A DNA stretch of 64,000 nucleotides, taken from contig CALMYL010000010.1 of the NCBI GenBank assembly GCA_937873695.1, forward strand, positions 1-64,000, written 5' to 3'. Below are positions 1-8,417 of the stretch, piece by piece (position 1 is the first letter of the stretch; each line of letters begins with the position of its first letter). The stretch comes from an uncultured Ignavibacteria bacterium (GTDB lineage Bacteria > Bacteroidota > Ignavibacteria > Tepidaquicellales > OLB5). The position numbers were made by a program, and so were the translations under genes. The notes beneath the pieces are model-generated. The model was not told where the DNA came from. It ran no database searches and worked only from the letters and a program-made list of their open reading frames with translations.

Positions 1-166
1 ACTTTGATATGAATAGTGATAGTGACATAACTCAAAAAGCGACCTCCCCAACCCCTCCAAAGGAGGGGCTTGAAAAGCAAAAGACTTTGATATGAATAGT
101 GATAGTGGCATAACTCAAAAAGCGACCTCCCCAACCCCTCCAAAGGAGGGGCTTGAAAAGCAGAAG
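1..166. repeat. Tandem 83-bp direct repeat carrying palindrome copies
   Basis: Two head-to-tail units of 83 bp (1-83 and 84-166) differ at only two positions. Each contains the palindrome cccctccaaaggagggg preceded by gacctccccaa (41-69 and 124-152). The second unit runs into the DUF559 gene and would be translated as its N-terminus. The repeat may continue past the left edge. Confidence 0.9.
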
Positions 167-595
167 CCTGGCTATATTACGGCTAATCCGTTGAGCTATA
201 TTATCATCAAGCAGATCAGAGATGAACTGAAAAAGAACCCTACTGAAGCAGAAATCATAATTTGGGAATATTTAAAGAATAAAAAGACTGGACACAAGAT
301 TAGAAGACAGCATATAGTTGATAATTTTATTGCTGATTTCATTTGTCTACCTAAAAAACTAGTTATTGAAATTGACGGTAAGATCCATAAATTTCAAAAA
401 GAATATGATCAAATGAGAACTGAAAGACTCACCGAGTTGGGATTTAAAATTATAAGATTCACAAACGAAGTGGTTAAAGCCAAACCCAATGAAGTCTTTT
501 CACAGATCAAGCATATACTTGATGATACCGTAGATCCAAACTCCCCTCCTTTGGAGGGGCTGGGGGAGGTCAAAGAAAAGGATTACAATTACTGA
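92..595 (+). CDS. DUF559 (VSR-like) endonuclease-domain protein
   Basis: This 167-residue protein carries a DUF559 domain, a PD-(D/E)XK-type fold related to very-short-patch-repair nucleases. Visible hallmarks are NPTEAEIIIWEYLKN (from residue 49), KIRRQHIVDNFIADF and the nuclease core LVIEIDGKIH, followed by RTERLTELGFKIIRFTN. Its substrate is unknown. The first 30 or so residues and the last 20 (NSPPLEGLGEV) are translations of the flanking palindromic repeat, not part of the domain. The only ATG start lies inside the repeat at 92. A TTG at 191 would begin just before the domain but has no clear ribosome-binding site. It stands alone, without a methylase partner, so a restriction role is not supported. 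Confidence 0.8.
   Translation: MNSDSGITQKATSPTPPKEGLEKQKPGYITANPLSYIIIKQIRDELKKNPTEAEIIIWEYLKNKKTGHKIRRQHIVDNFIADFICLPKKLVIEIDGKIHKFQKEYDQMRTERLTELGFKIIRFTNEVVKAKPNEVFSQIKHILDDTVDPNSPPLEGLGEVKEKDYNY
543..571. repeat. Inverted copy of the palindromic repeat at the nuclease 3' end
   Basis: The sequence is the reverse complement of the copies at 41-69 and 124-152 with about two mismatches. It lies inside the last codons of the DUF559 gene, so the gene is bracketed by opposed repeats. Confidence 0.85.
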
Positions 596-647
596 ATTGC
601 TTAAGTAAATTTAAGAACTCCTATCTTTTAGAAATGTTTGAGGTCAT

Positions 648-1163
648 TTGAAAAAAGTCATAACATCATTCGGTTCTGCATTCATCAAGCCGGATGAAAC
701 CTTGTATTCCGAAATTGAAGCAATTGGCAAATATATAGCCGAAGCAGGTTACAGCGTTTGCAGCGGCGGATACTACGGCTCAATGGAAGCAATTTCAAAA
801 GGGGCAAAAACAGCCGGCGGTAAGACTATAGGTGTGACGGTCAATGGCTGGGATACAGTGCCGAACAATTACATTGATGAGGTTGCAGCAATGCCTAATC
901 TAATGGAAAGAATTGTTGAACTCATCGGCATTGCAGATGCATACGTGATATTTAAGGGCGGTACTGGTACCCTTGTTGAAATTTCAGTTGCGCTCGAATT
1001 AATGCACAAAAGATCAATGCCGGAAAAGAGGATGATATTTTATACTGATTTCTGGAAAAATATGATTGAAATTTTGAAGCAGGATTCTGAAAAACTGAAA
1101 GATATGATAAACAGGAATGTGTTTTTTATCGATAATCCTGAAAATATCAAGGATCTGTTCTAA
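648..1163 (+). CDS. LOG/TIGR00725-like Rossmann-fold protein
   Basis: This 171-residue protein belongs to the LOG/lysine-decarboxylase-like family. An N-terminal Rossmann beta strand (KKVITSFGS) is followed by SGGYYGSMEAISKGA and then FKGGTGTLVEIS, the family's PGGxGTxxE phosphate-binding motif in a slightly changed form. Some LOG proteins release cytokinin bases from nucleotide monophosphates and others bind nucleotides; the substrate here cannot be told. The start is TTG at 648, with aggt just upstream. It is a single gene, about 50 bases after the DUF559 gene. Confidence 0.75.
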   Translation: MKKVITSFGSAFIKPDETLYSEIEAIGKYIAEAGYSVCSGGYYGSMEAISKGAKTAGGKTIGVTVNGWDTVPNNYIDEVAAMPNLMERIVELIGIADAYVIFKGGTGTLVEISVALELMHKRSMPEKRMIFYTDFWKNMIEILKQDSEKLKDMINRNVFFIDNPENIKDLF

Positions 1164-1235
1164 TCCTGACTTCTTACAAACTTTTATTTATGAAATTTTA
1201 CAGCTAAATTAGTAAAATTCCAGGAGGTAAAAGCC

Positions 1236-2516
1236 ATGAAAAAGAGTCTTGTATTGTTTGCCTTACTTTTTTGTGTAAATTTTTCAGGACCTGTTCTGTT
1301 TTCACAGTGGGTTGAGCTTAACAGTGGAGTAAGCGCAAAACTTAATTCCATCAGTTCCATAAAGGATATAACTACCTGGGTTTGCGGCAACAATGGTACT
1401 ATCATAAAAAGCACCAATATGGGCGATAGCTGGTCAGACGGAAATCTTTCCGGAATTCCGCCTGCAGTTACACTTAATCACATATACAGCCTGAATCATG
1501 ACCTTGTGTTTTGCGCAGGTAACGATGGGTCAACCACCTTCCTTTACAAAACTGTTAATAGCGGTATTTCATGGAATATTGTTAAACAGCAGTCAAACGG
1601 CAGATTTAACGCAATCCATTTCATTGATAACAGCACAGGTATCCTTATAGGAGACCCTGTTGGCGGAAGATGGTCTATCTGGAAAACAATAAATGGCGGC
1701 AGTACATGGGATTCGGCCGGCTGCTATTTGCAGCAGAACGGAAATGAGAAGGGTTTCGCAAATTCATTGTGGGCATCCGGAAATAATATATGGTTTGGTA
1801 CAGATAATTTCAGAATATATAATACCGATGACTATGCATTAAGCTGGCAGGCTCTTTCAACAGGCTCTGAAAAAAACTCAGCTTCCTTGTGGTTTGATTT
1901 TGACTTCAATATTGGTTTATCAGGCAGCATTAATCTTATCAAGACTGTAAACAACGGCAATAATTGGAACACCGAACCGCTTCCGGGCAGCGGTAATATA
2001 ACCGGGGTTAGCGGCAGCGCTCACTCAAGGTTTAACTGGGTAATAAGAGCCGATAACAGGATCTATCTGAATCCGCATAACAGCAATAACTGGCAGCATG
2101 ATTACACCGCGCCTGACGGTAATTATACATATATTTCCATTGAAAGAAACGGTTATTTCAGCGGAGCGGTATTTGCATTAAGAGATAACGGGGGAATTTC
2201 GCGGACATATTTTCTTTCACTTGGAATTAATACGATCTCTTCAAGTGTTCCCGAAAAATTCAAACTCGATCAAAACTACCCCAATCCGTTTAACCCTGTA
2301 ACAAAAATCAGGTTTGAAATTCCTGAATCGGGCCATGTGAAGCTTATTGTTTTTGATATTACTGGCAGAGAAATTGAAACAATTGTGAACGGAAAAATGG
2401 AACCGGGAATTTTTGAGGCAGATTTCAATGCATCAAAACTAAATAGCGGAGTTTATTTTTACAGAATGAGTACTGAAAAATTTTCTGAAACAAAAAAAAT
2501 GGTATTAATTAAATAG
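1236..2516 (+). CDS. YCF48-like beta-propeller protein with T9SS sorting domain
   Basis: This 426-residue secreted protein has a signal peptide (SLVLFALLFCVNFSGPVLFS) and then repeated propeller blades with G-x-S/T-W turns (GDSWSDG, GISWNIV, GSTWDSA, GNNWNTE) as in YCF48/BNR-like propellers. The last 80 residues form a type A T9SS sorting domain: NYPNPFNPVTKIRFEIP, DITGREIE, GVYFYRMS and a terminal KKMVLIK. It should be exported to the periplasm, cross the outer membrane by T9SS and be released or anchored at the surface. A strong aggaggt ribosome-binding site lies 8 bases before the ATG. Its ligand is unknown. Two paralogues lie at 6822-8120 and 10962-12242. Confidence 0.85.
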   Translation: MKKSLVLFALLFCVNFSGPVLFSQWVELNSGVSAKLNSISSIKDITTWVCGNNGTIIKSTNMGDSWSDGNLSGIPPAVTLNHIYSLNHDLVFCAGNDGSTTFLYKTVNSGISWNIVKQQSNGRFNAIHFIDNSTGILIGDPVGGRWSIWKTINGGSTWDSAGCYLQQNGNEKGFANSLWASGNNIWFGTDNFRIYNTDDYALSWQALSTGSEKNSASLWFDFDFNIGLSGSINLIKTVNNGNNWNTEPLPGSGNITGVSGSAHSRFNWVIRADNRIYLNPHNSNNWQHDYTAPDGNYTYISIERNGYFSGAVFALRDNGGISRTYFLSLGINTISSSVPEKFKLDQNYPNPFNPVTKIRFEIPESGHVKLIVFDITGREIETIVNGKMEPGIFEADFNASKLNSGVYFYRMSTEKFSETKKMVLIK

Positions 2517-2561
2517 ATCATTAAGGCATCTGGTATACCACCTGGCGCTTTTATGATCCGT

Positions 2562-3059
2562 TTATTTTCTCTTGTAGCTTATTTCTGTAGCTTTTGCTTC
2601 TTCGCCATTAGGAGTAACATTGTAGGCTGTTAAAACGATATTGTTGTTATCTATGATATCCAGTTCACTTCTCCATCCCCATTTTTCAGTACCTTGTTCG
2701 TTTGTGTCATAGTACCCCATAACGTTCAATTTCTCTGACCCGAAAGAGCTTTCTGAATGCATTATTGCTGTACCCATATGGAAACTATCCACCCATACTG
2801 ATTGGTACACCCCGCGCATACAGTCAAATCCGTAAATTGTGATGCCTTCAAGGGTCTTGCCCTGCATACTGCCTGTGTATTCATGGATAATGAACCTTCC
2901 TCCCAGAATTGATCTTATTTTACCGGTCATTTTTGATTCATCCCCAATCACTCCGGGTTCAAACCAGGTTTTTGCAGTTCCTTCCCACTCCCCTTCAAGC
3001 TCTTTAAGCTGTTTGTGAACGCCTTCTTTGATTGATTCACTGAATTTGAATTTTGCCAT
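2562..3059 (-). CDS. DUF1579 family protein
   Basis: A protein of about 165 residues of the DUF1579 family, a lipocalin-like beta-barrel fold of unknown function. Typical features are LKELEGEWEGTAKTWFEPG, a central GGRFIIHEYTGSMQGKTLEGITIYGFD and a C-terminal strand ending in YKRK. I chose the ATG at 3059 (MAKFKFSES) because the 19 residues that an upstream start at 3116 would add do not resemble the family. It has no signal peptide, so it is probably cytoplasmic. It converges with the T9SS gene to its left. Confidence 0.75.
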   Translation of the reverse strand: MAKFKFSESIKEGVHKQLKELEGEWEGTAKTWFEPGVIGDESKMTGKIRSILGGRFIIHEYTGSMQGKTLEGITIYGFDCMRGVYQSVWVDSFHMGTAIMHSESSFGSEKLNVMGYYDTNEQGTEKWGWRSELDIIDNNNIVLTAYNVTPNGEEAKATEISYKRK

Positions 3060-3201
3060 ATTGATCTCGTGGATATTATTATAATTATATTTTGTTAAAT
3101 CAAAAAGGAGTTTCATAAACTAATATGCTACTCCTCTGATTATTGCTTTAAAACACTTTGTCTTACTTCGTCTAATGCTGTTAGTTATAATGCTGTTACC
3201 A

Positions 3202-6200
3202 TCAGAATCTGATTTTACTTACGCCATCAACCAGAAAATCGAAACCAAAGAGCATTGTGAAATAGAACTGCCATTCCTTGCCGTATGTAACCGTCTGGTT
3301 AGCCCCTGTGGTTGAGGGGAAAACATTTGAGAACTGATCTAAACCGTAACTGGCATTAAATGTAAATGCAGTTGGGTACACATAATATGAATATGTCAGC
3401 AGTCTCAGCTCAAACCCGACATCTTTTCTGAAATCCTTAAGTTTTGTGGCTTTTCCGTTCCATGCATTACCGATATCGCCGTAAACCGAGAAATACAGCT
3501 TATCAAAGTAGAACTGGAGGAAATTGAAATCAAGATCGGTCGCTATGGGGAATCTATACGTTAAATTAGCCGTTGCGTATCTGTTACCGCCTAAGGCATA
3601 GAAAGGATAGCCTTTCATGTTCGGGAAGCCCGAAGCGTAGAAATCGAAGAAATTATCCTGCTGCGGTCCGAAAATTGTTCCTGCGCGCAGCCTGAGACTA
3701 AGTGAATGCGAATTGTTAAACAATCCAAATCCCTGCAGCAAGTCGCCTTCCAGCCTGTGGAATTTAGCCTTTTCAAAAGCTTCTGTGACATTCCCCTGGT
3801 CATCTATTACGAGTTCCGGATTCAGATCGTTTATTTCATAATCATACTTCAGCCTGAAATACCTGCCTATAGGGTTAATATCATCATTTTTATTGGGCAG
3901 AAAGCTGCTGTATGAATATGCCAGTGACAGATCTCTTCCCTTAAAATAATTGGTGGATGAAGCCGAAACCTGCCTGTTAATGGATGGTATTACAAATGTG
4001 CTTAACTTTGAAGCATATGAAGAGTAGGTAAAACCCGCTCTCATGTTATGATTAGCGTTAATTATCTTGAATGCCATTCCGAATTCAAACTGAAGAAGGT
4101 CGTATGTAACATCAACCGGCAAAGTGTCAAGTCCGGCTACAAGATCAGCTTCTGTTTTTCTTGATACATTGTACCCTGCAAGCTGGAATGACGGAGAAAA
4201 ACCAAGTTTCTTTAAAAAGAAATCTTTCAGGAACGGTACACCGTTGTTATAATCAAATTGCAGGAAGAGGTCGCGCTCAAAATTGCGGTTTATAGATGCA
4301 CCGCCAAATATACCCATTCTGCCAAGCACATCCTGAGAATAGAAATAAAGTCCGGGTTTTATGATATCAAGGAACTTGCCGCCCTTGGTGTAATTATCAA
4401 ATCTCAATACCGGAATAATAAAAAGCGGCGTAGCAACATTATTATACTTTGTTGAAGAATATGATTTAACGCTGTCATCTTTAAAATCTTTAAGTCTTGG
4501 GAAATCAAATTTGTTCTTGGAAAAGCTTGTATTCTCACTGTTTTCCTGTGAATATTTAGGTAATACTTTATCAGGTCTTTTGTAATTAGCGTTCTTTTCT
4601 GTTATTAATGAATCAAGTACGGTAAAGTCTTTCAGCTCATTTATCTTATATCCGCCGGTCTGCCAAGTTGAAAACGTCAGGTTTGTTCCATCAGCAGAAG
4701 GCATGAAAGCCCCGCCAATAACATTAGTAAGCTGCTGCATGTAAACTATATTGCTCTCTTTTGACATTCTTGAGTTATTGATAAGGTCATACTTGTAAAT
4801 ATTGTAAATGCCGGTTCTATCAGATGCGAAAAATATTGATGCGCCGTCTTTTGAATATACGGGGCTGCGGAAATCAATTGCGGGGTCACTGAACATAAAA
4901 GAAACTTCCCTTGTATCTACATTTATCTCGCATATCTTACGTGAATCTTCCTTGCTGTAATCGTACACAATCGTATTGTTTACGGGTGACCATTTAGGCG
5001 CATAAACCTGTTCGCCATTTGTATAAGTTGTTATCTGCTTTATCTGATCTTTACTAATCACTTTGCCGTTTGGCGCGGGTGCTATGAACAGATTTTGGGT
5101 TCCGTCATTATTCCGCACAAAGCAAATCCATTTGCCGTCACCTGAATATGCCGGGGCGTGAGCTCTAAGACCGTTTGATAGCTGGGTTTCTTCTTCCTTA
5201 GCGATATCATATTCATACATATCAAAAACTACAGCATCGTGAATGTTTGGTTTATTTCTGCGTGAAAATATTATCTTCTTCCCGTCGGGTGACCAGCTAT
5301 AAGCGCCGCTGACTGATGCAATTAATAATTCATCATCTTTACCTGAGCCTACATTGTGAATGAACATAGATGTTGAGCCGTAATCATATTCCTTATTTGA
5401 AAGATACGTTATCTTTTTGCCGTCAGGCGAAAACTGAGGATAGTAGTTAGCAAATCCTACATCGGCAATAATCTTTCCTTCTACCTGTAGTTGTTTAATT
5501 CCTGCAACTTTTTCTTTATAATCCTGCTTTAAGTACGCTTTCCACTCATTGTAAAGACCACTGCCATCTTTGCCAATTGCTTTTTTGAATGCACCTTCGG
5601 AGTTAATTCTGGTCAGGTCTCCCAGATTTTCTGATACTTCGCGAAGTTTATCCTCACCGTATTTTTCTGCAATGTATCTTGTAAGCGCGAAACCGGAATT
5701 ATATATTGATTCAGCCTTGTATGTTGTAACTGAAGCGAACTGTCCCATATCTTCCCATGAAAGCATTTTATCGCCAAGTACGCGCATACGGAGTATCATA
5801 TCCCTGTGCGCATCCCAATAATCATATCCAAGCTGTTGGCGCTGGTATTGTGCTGTTCCTTCTGCATACCATGCAGGCACTCCAACACCCGAGATCGGGT
5901 ATGAAATAATTGTATTAGGATAGCCGTACAGTACATCAGGTCTGCGTTCTTTTTCGTAGTTTAAGAACTGAATGTAGAGTGAAGGAAACTTTGTTGAGAA
6001 CTTCATTGAAGCCTGAACCTGTATTACGTGTGTGTATTCGTGAGTAATAACATTCCTTAACCAGTTATGCGTACCTCGCAGGTCAAAATCAAGCGAAGCA
6101 GAAGCAATTTCTATCCTGTTACCGTAATAATCAGTAGCTCCGTTGGAAATATCAGATTCATCGTTGATTATCCAAGAGGTCTTGTCTTCAGGGGCATATT

Positions 6201-6399
6201 TATACAATGATGTTATTGGGCCGTAAATTTCTTCAGCAATCTTTGCTGTAAGTTTAGCCGTTCTTTCTGTTCCTTTGTGATAATGGATATAGAAATGGTC
6301 GGTTTCAATTGTGAACCACTCAAGCTCGGGATTTGGCTCAAACTGTGAAAATGTAACGGTTGAGATCAGTAATAGTAATAACAGGATTCTGGATATCAT
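3202..6399 (-). CDS. Secreted MA-type metallopeptidase, TolB-like propeller and outer-membrane barrel fusion
   Basis: This 1065-residue protein has three parts. A signal peptide (residues 1-18) is followed by a peptidase MA-like (gluzincin) domain with HEYTH at 120-124 and the likely third zinc ligand in WYAEGTAQY (E180). Residues about 285-580 hold PD40/TolB-type blades (YPQFSPDGKKITYLS, YSWSPDGKKIIFSRR, APAYSGDGKWICFVR, SPVYSKDGASIFFAS). The C-terminal 400 residues are rich in alternating aromatic strands and end in F (SKIRF), like an outer-membrane beta-barrel. It probably sits in the outer membrane with the peptidase and propeller outside the barrel. The substrate is unknown. It stands alone between two intergenic gaps. 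Confidence 0.75.
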   Translation of the reverse strand: MISRILLLLLLISTVTFSQFEPNPELEWFTIETDHFYIHYHKGTERTAKLTAKIAEEIYGPITSLYKYAPEDKTSWIINDESDISNGATDYYGNRIEIASASLDFDLRGTHNWLRNVITHEYTHVIQVQASMKFSTKFPSLYIQFLNYEKERRPDVLYGYPNTIISYPISGVGVPAWYAEGTAQYQRQQLGYDYWDAHRDMILRMRVLGDKMLSWEDMGQFASVTTYKAESIYNSGFALTRYIAEKYGEDKLREVSENLGDLTRINSEGAFKKAIGKDGSGLYNEWKAYLKQDYKEKVAGIKQLQVEGKIIADVGFANYYPQFSPDGKKITYLSNKEYDYGSTSMFIHNVGSGKDDELLIASVSGAYSWSPDGKKIIFSRRNKPNIHDAVVFDMYEYDIAKEEETQLSNGLRAHAPAYSGDGKWICFVRNNDGTQNLFIAPAPNGKVISKDQIKQITTYTNGEQVYAPKWSPVNNTIVYDYSKEDSRKICEINVDTREVSFMFSDPAIDFRSPVYSKDGASIFFASDRTGIYNIYKYDLINNSRMSKESNIVYMQQLTNVIGGAFMPSADGTNLTFSTWQTGGYKINELKDFTVLDSLITEKNANYKRPDKVLPKYSQENSENTSFSKNKFDFPRLKDFKDDSVKSYSSTKYNNVATPLFIIPVLRFDNYTKGGKFLDIIKPGLYFYSQDVLGRMGIFGGASINRNFERDLFLQFDYNNGVPFLKDFFLKKLGFSPSFQLAGYNVSRKTEADLVAGLDTLPVDVTYDLLQFEFGMAFKIINANHNMRAGFTYSSYASKLSTFVIPSINRQVSASSTNYFKGRDLSLAYSYSSFLPNKNDDINPIGRYFRLKYDYEINDLNPELVIDDQGNVTEAFEKAKFHRLEGDLLQGFGLFNNSHSLSLRLRAGTIFGPQQDNFFDFYASGFPNMKGYPFYALGGNRYATANLTYRFPIATDLDFNFLQFYFDKLYFSVYGDIGNAWNGKATKLKDFRKDVGFELRLLTYSYYVYPTAFTFNASYGLDQFSNVFPSTTGANQTVTYGKEWQFYFTMLFGFDFLVDGVSKIRF

Positions 6400-6613
6400 A
6401 AAAAATATTTTAAATTTAGCTTATTAAGTAAATAAACGCATAAATACACTTTAATCGTTTCCCGGCTGTTTTGGGTACGAAAAAGACAAGATTAACTGAA
6501 AATCACAGTTATATCAATGATAAAAAATATAGAAAAATTGAGAATTTATTAAAAACGGGTAGATTTGTATGCTATAATGTAGTATTAAATATTTAACAAA
6601 TTTAGTTGTAATT

Positions 6614-6648
6614 GAATAAAAAGTAAAGGGGCAGAATTTTTCCGCCCC
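6614..6648 (-). terminator. Likely terminator of the T9SS gene at 6822-8120
   Basis: A 9-bp stem with one mismatch (6628-6636 with 6640-6648) and a 3-base loop is followed on the minus strand by a T-rich tail. It lies about 170 bases beyond the stop of the gene at 6822. Confidence 0.6.
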
Positions 6649-6687
6649 CGATATGGCGCCACAATAAGGGTGCACTTTAATACTTGG

Positions 6688-6805
6688 TAAGGTTTACCCG
6701 TTTGTAAGGTTTATTTCCAATGATATAAGGTTTTGCTGCAGTGTTAAGGTTTTATGCGAATTCAGTAAGGTTATGATTCCAATTCATTAAGGTTCATTTA
6801 AGGTT
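6688..6805. repeat. Array of seven taaggtt heptamers
   Basis: Perfect taaggtt occurs at 6688, 6705, 6726, 6745, 6766, 6788 and 6799, mostly 17-22 bases apart, with a near copy (taagggt) at 6664. The array lies in the 422-base gap 6400-6821, in what would be the 3' untranslated region of the gene at 6822-8120. Apart from the terminator and this array I see nothing else in the gap. Confidence 0.8.
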
Positions 6806-6821
6806 ATTGTTAATGGTTATG

Positions 6822-8120
6822 TTATTTTATTAAGGACATTTTTTTCACCATACTGAAATCATTGGTAACAAGTCTGTACATGTATATACCGCTTGAAAAT
6901 TTAGCGGCATTCCAGTTTACTTCATAAGTTCCCGGCGTTAGCTGCTGATTCACCAGAGATTCCACTTCCCGCCCCAGCAGGTCGTATACGGCGAGCCTTA
7001 CATTAGCAAGCTTTGGAATTGCAAATTTTATGTTTGTTGTCGGATTAAACGGATTAGGATAATTTTGCTCCAGGTTAAATGAATTTGGTATCTCAGTTGA
7101 GATCTGATTGATACCTATTACTCCGCCGGTTGTAGTTTTAAATACCCTTCCTTTAGTGCCGGCAACATAACCAACATCTGGATTAAGAAAATATTCGGAA
7201 AAAAGAGTATCATTGCCCTGCTGAAGAACTTCCTGCCAGGAATTGCCGCCATCACTTGTTTTTAATATACCGCGGTCTTTACTGATGTATCCTATGAGCG
7301 AATTCGGGAACCTTATGGAATACAATGATTCACTTGTACCTGCTGAAACTTCCTGCCATGAATTACCCTGGTCTGTAGTTTTTATCATTCTTCCTTCAAG
7401 ACCAACAGCAAACCCGGTTAGGTTGTTAATGAATGTAATATCTCTGAAGGTAATATGTGAAGTCAGATAAAATACCTGCCAGTTTATTCCCGCATTTGAT
7501 GTTTTATATATTTTGCCGCTATCCGATAGTAATATCCCCGTATTAACATCAAAAAAGTGTATTTTTTTGTATGATAAATAATCTGAAGGACCATCGGCAA
7601 CAAAGAAGAGCAGATCCCAGTTGTTTCCGCCGTTTACCGTTGTGAAAATTCCATTATAGCTTGAAAGATAACCTGTAAGAGTGTTTGCAAAATATATATT
7701 ATAAAAATGCGTATACCCCGGAGTAAAATAATTAATTATTACGCTCCAGTTTAAACCGGCATCAGTAGTTTTTAACAGCTTACCTGAAGAGGCATAAGAG
7801 CCCCCGACGGCAAAACCTGTATTGTTATCAAAAAAGTAAAAACTCTTTACTCTCAAATTACTATCAAGCAGTACTCTTTGCCAGTTCGCTCCGCCGTTGG
7901 TAGTTCTCAGGATTTCACCTCCGACAAAATTGTTGTTAATAGGTAAAGGAGCTGCAGAACCGATAAGGCCTGTATTTTCATTTAGAAAATGTACGGCGCT
8001 TAAATAGAATGTTGAAGTTGAATTTTGTTCTACCCATTGAGAAGCAATCTTGCCGGGGAGAAACAGACATGAAATAACAAGCGATAACATAAGGCAGCGC
8101 TTGAGTGTGAGCTGATACAT
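6822..8120 (-). CDS. YCF48-like beta-propeller protein with T9SS sorting domain
   Basis: This 432-residue secreted protein has an N-terminal signal peptide ending near KIAS. It then has about eight propeller blades with the YCF48 signature (GGANWQRV, GLNWSVI, GNNWDLL, GINWQVF, GNSWQEV twice) alternating with NTG turns. The final 80 residues are a T9SS sorting domain (NYPNPFNPTTNIKFAIP, DLLGREVESL, SSGIYMYRL, KKMSLIK). The signal peptide starts a little late (MYQLTLKRCLMLSL), with an aggtaattt site upstream of the ATG. A promoter-like site about 205 bases upstream implies a long leader. It is a paralogue of 1236-2516 and 10962-12242; the ligand is unknown. Confidence 0.85.
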   Translation of the reverse strand: MYQLTLKRCLMLSLVISCLFLPGKIASQWVEQNSTSTFYLSAVHFLNENTGLIGSAAPLPINNNFVGGEILRTTNGGANWQRVLLDSNLRVKSFYFFDNNTGFAVGGSYASSGKLLKTTDAGLNWSVIINYFTPGYTHFYNIYFANTLTGYLSSYNGIFTTVNGGNNWDLLFFVADGPSDYLSYKKIHFFDVNTGILLSDSGKIYKTSNAGINWQVFYLTSHITFRDITFINNLTGFAVGLEGRMIKTTDQGNSWQEVSAGTSESLYSIRFPNSLIGYISKDRGILKTSDGGNSWQEVLQQGNDTLFSEYFLNPDVGYVAGTKGRVFKTTTGGVIGINQISTEIPNSFNLEQNYPNPFNPTTNIKFAIPKLANVRLAVYDLLGREVESLVNQQLTPGTYEVNWNAAKFSSGIYMYRLVTNDFSMVKKMSLIK

Positions 8121-8325
8121 AAATTACCTCCATAATTTTATGTTGCGGCCAAGTAAAAGGCTAAGCCCGTACAAAAAATTTAATTGATTCTCCTTTTTAA
8201 ATTAAATGAATAATTTAAGCAGTAGCTCTTTTTTGAGATGATTTATGTTTAGTTGTTAAAAATGAAAAAAGGTAGTGTTTTGTTTTATATCGCGGTTTTA
8301 GTTATTACTTTAATTTTACGATATT

Positions 8326-8356
8326 CAAATATAATACAACAATTCAGAAAAAGCAA
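8326..8356 (-). promoter_or_regulatory. Promoter-like TTG-N20-TATATTTG
   Basis: On the minus strand TTG (8354-8356) is followed after exactly 20 bases by TATATTTG (8326-8333). This fits the Bacteroidota -33/-7 consensus. It would drive the T9SS gene starting at 8120 with a leader of about 200 bases. Confidence 0.55.
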
Positions 8357-8404
8357 CTATCTTTAACAAAAATTATTCCCTAACATATTTACGGCATTAT
8401 TAGC

Positions 8405-8412
8405 TATCTTTG
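8405..8412 (+). promoter_or_regulatory. -7 promoter box TATCTTTG next to the helicase start
   Basis: TATCTTTG matches TAnnTTTG and ends only 5 bases before the ATG at 8418, so the transcript would start at or next to the start codon. No good -33 box is seen, which lowers confidence. Confidence 0.4.
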
Positions 8413-8417
8413 TAAAT

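Noticed and set aside
6664-6805. A CRISPR array
   Set aside because: Repeats are only 7 bases and the spacing varies from 11 to 22 bases.
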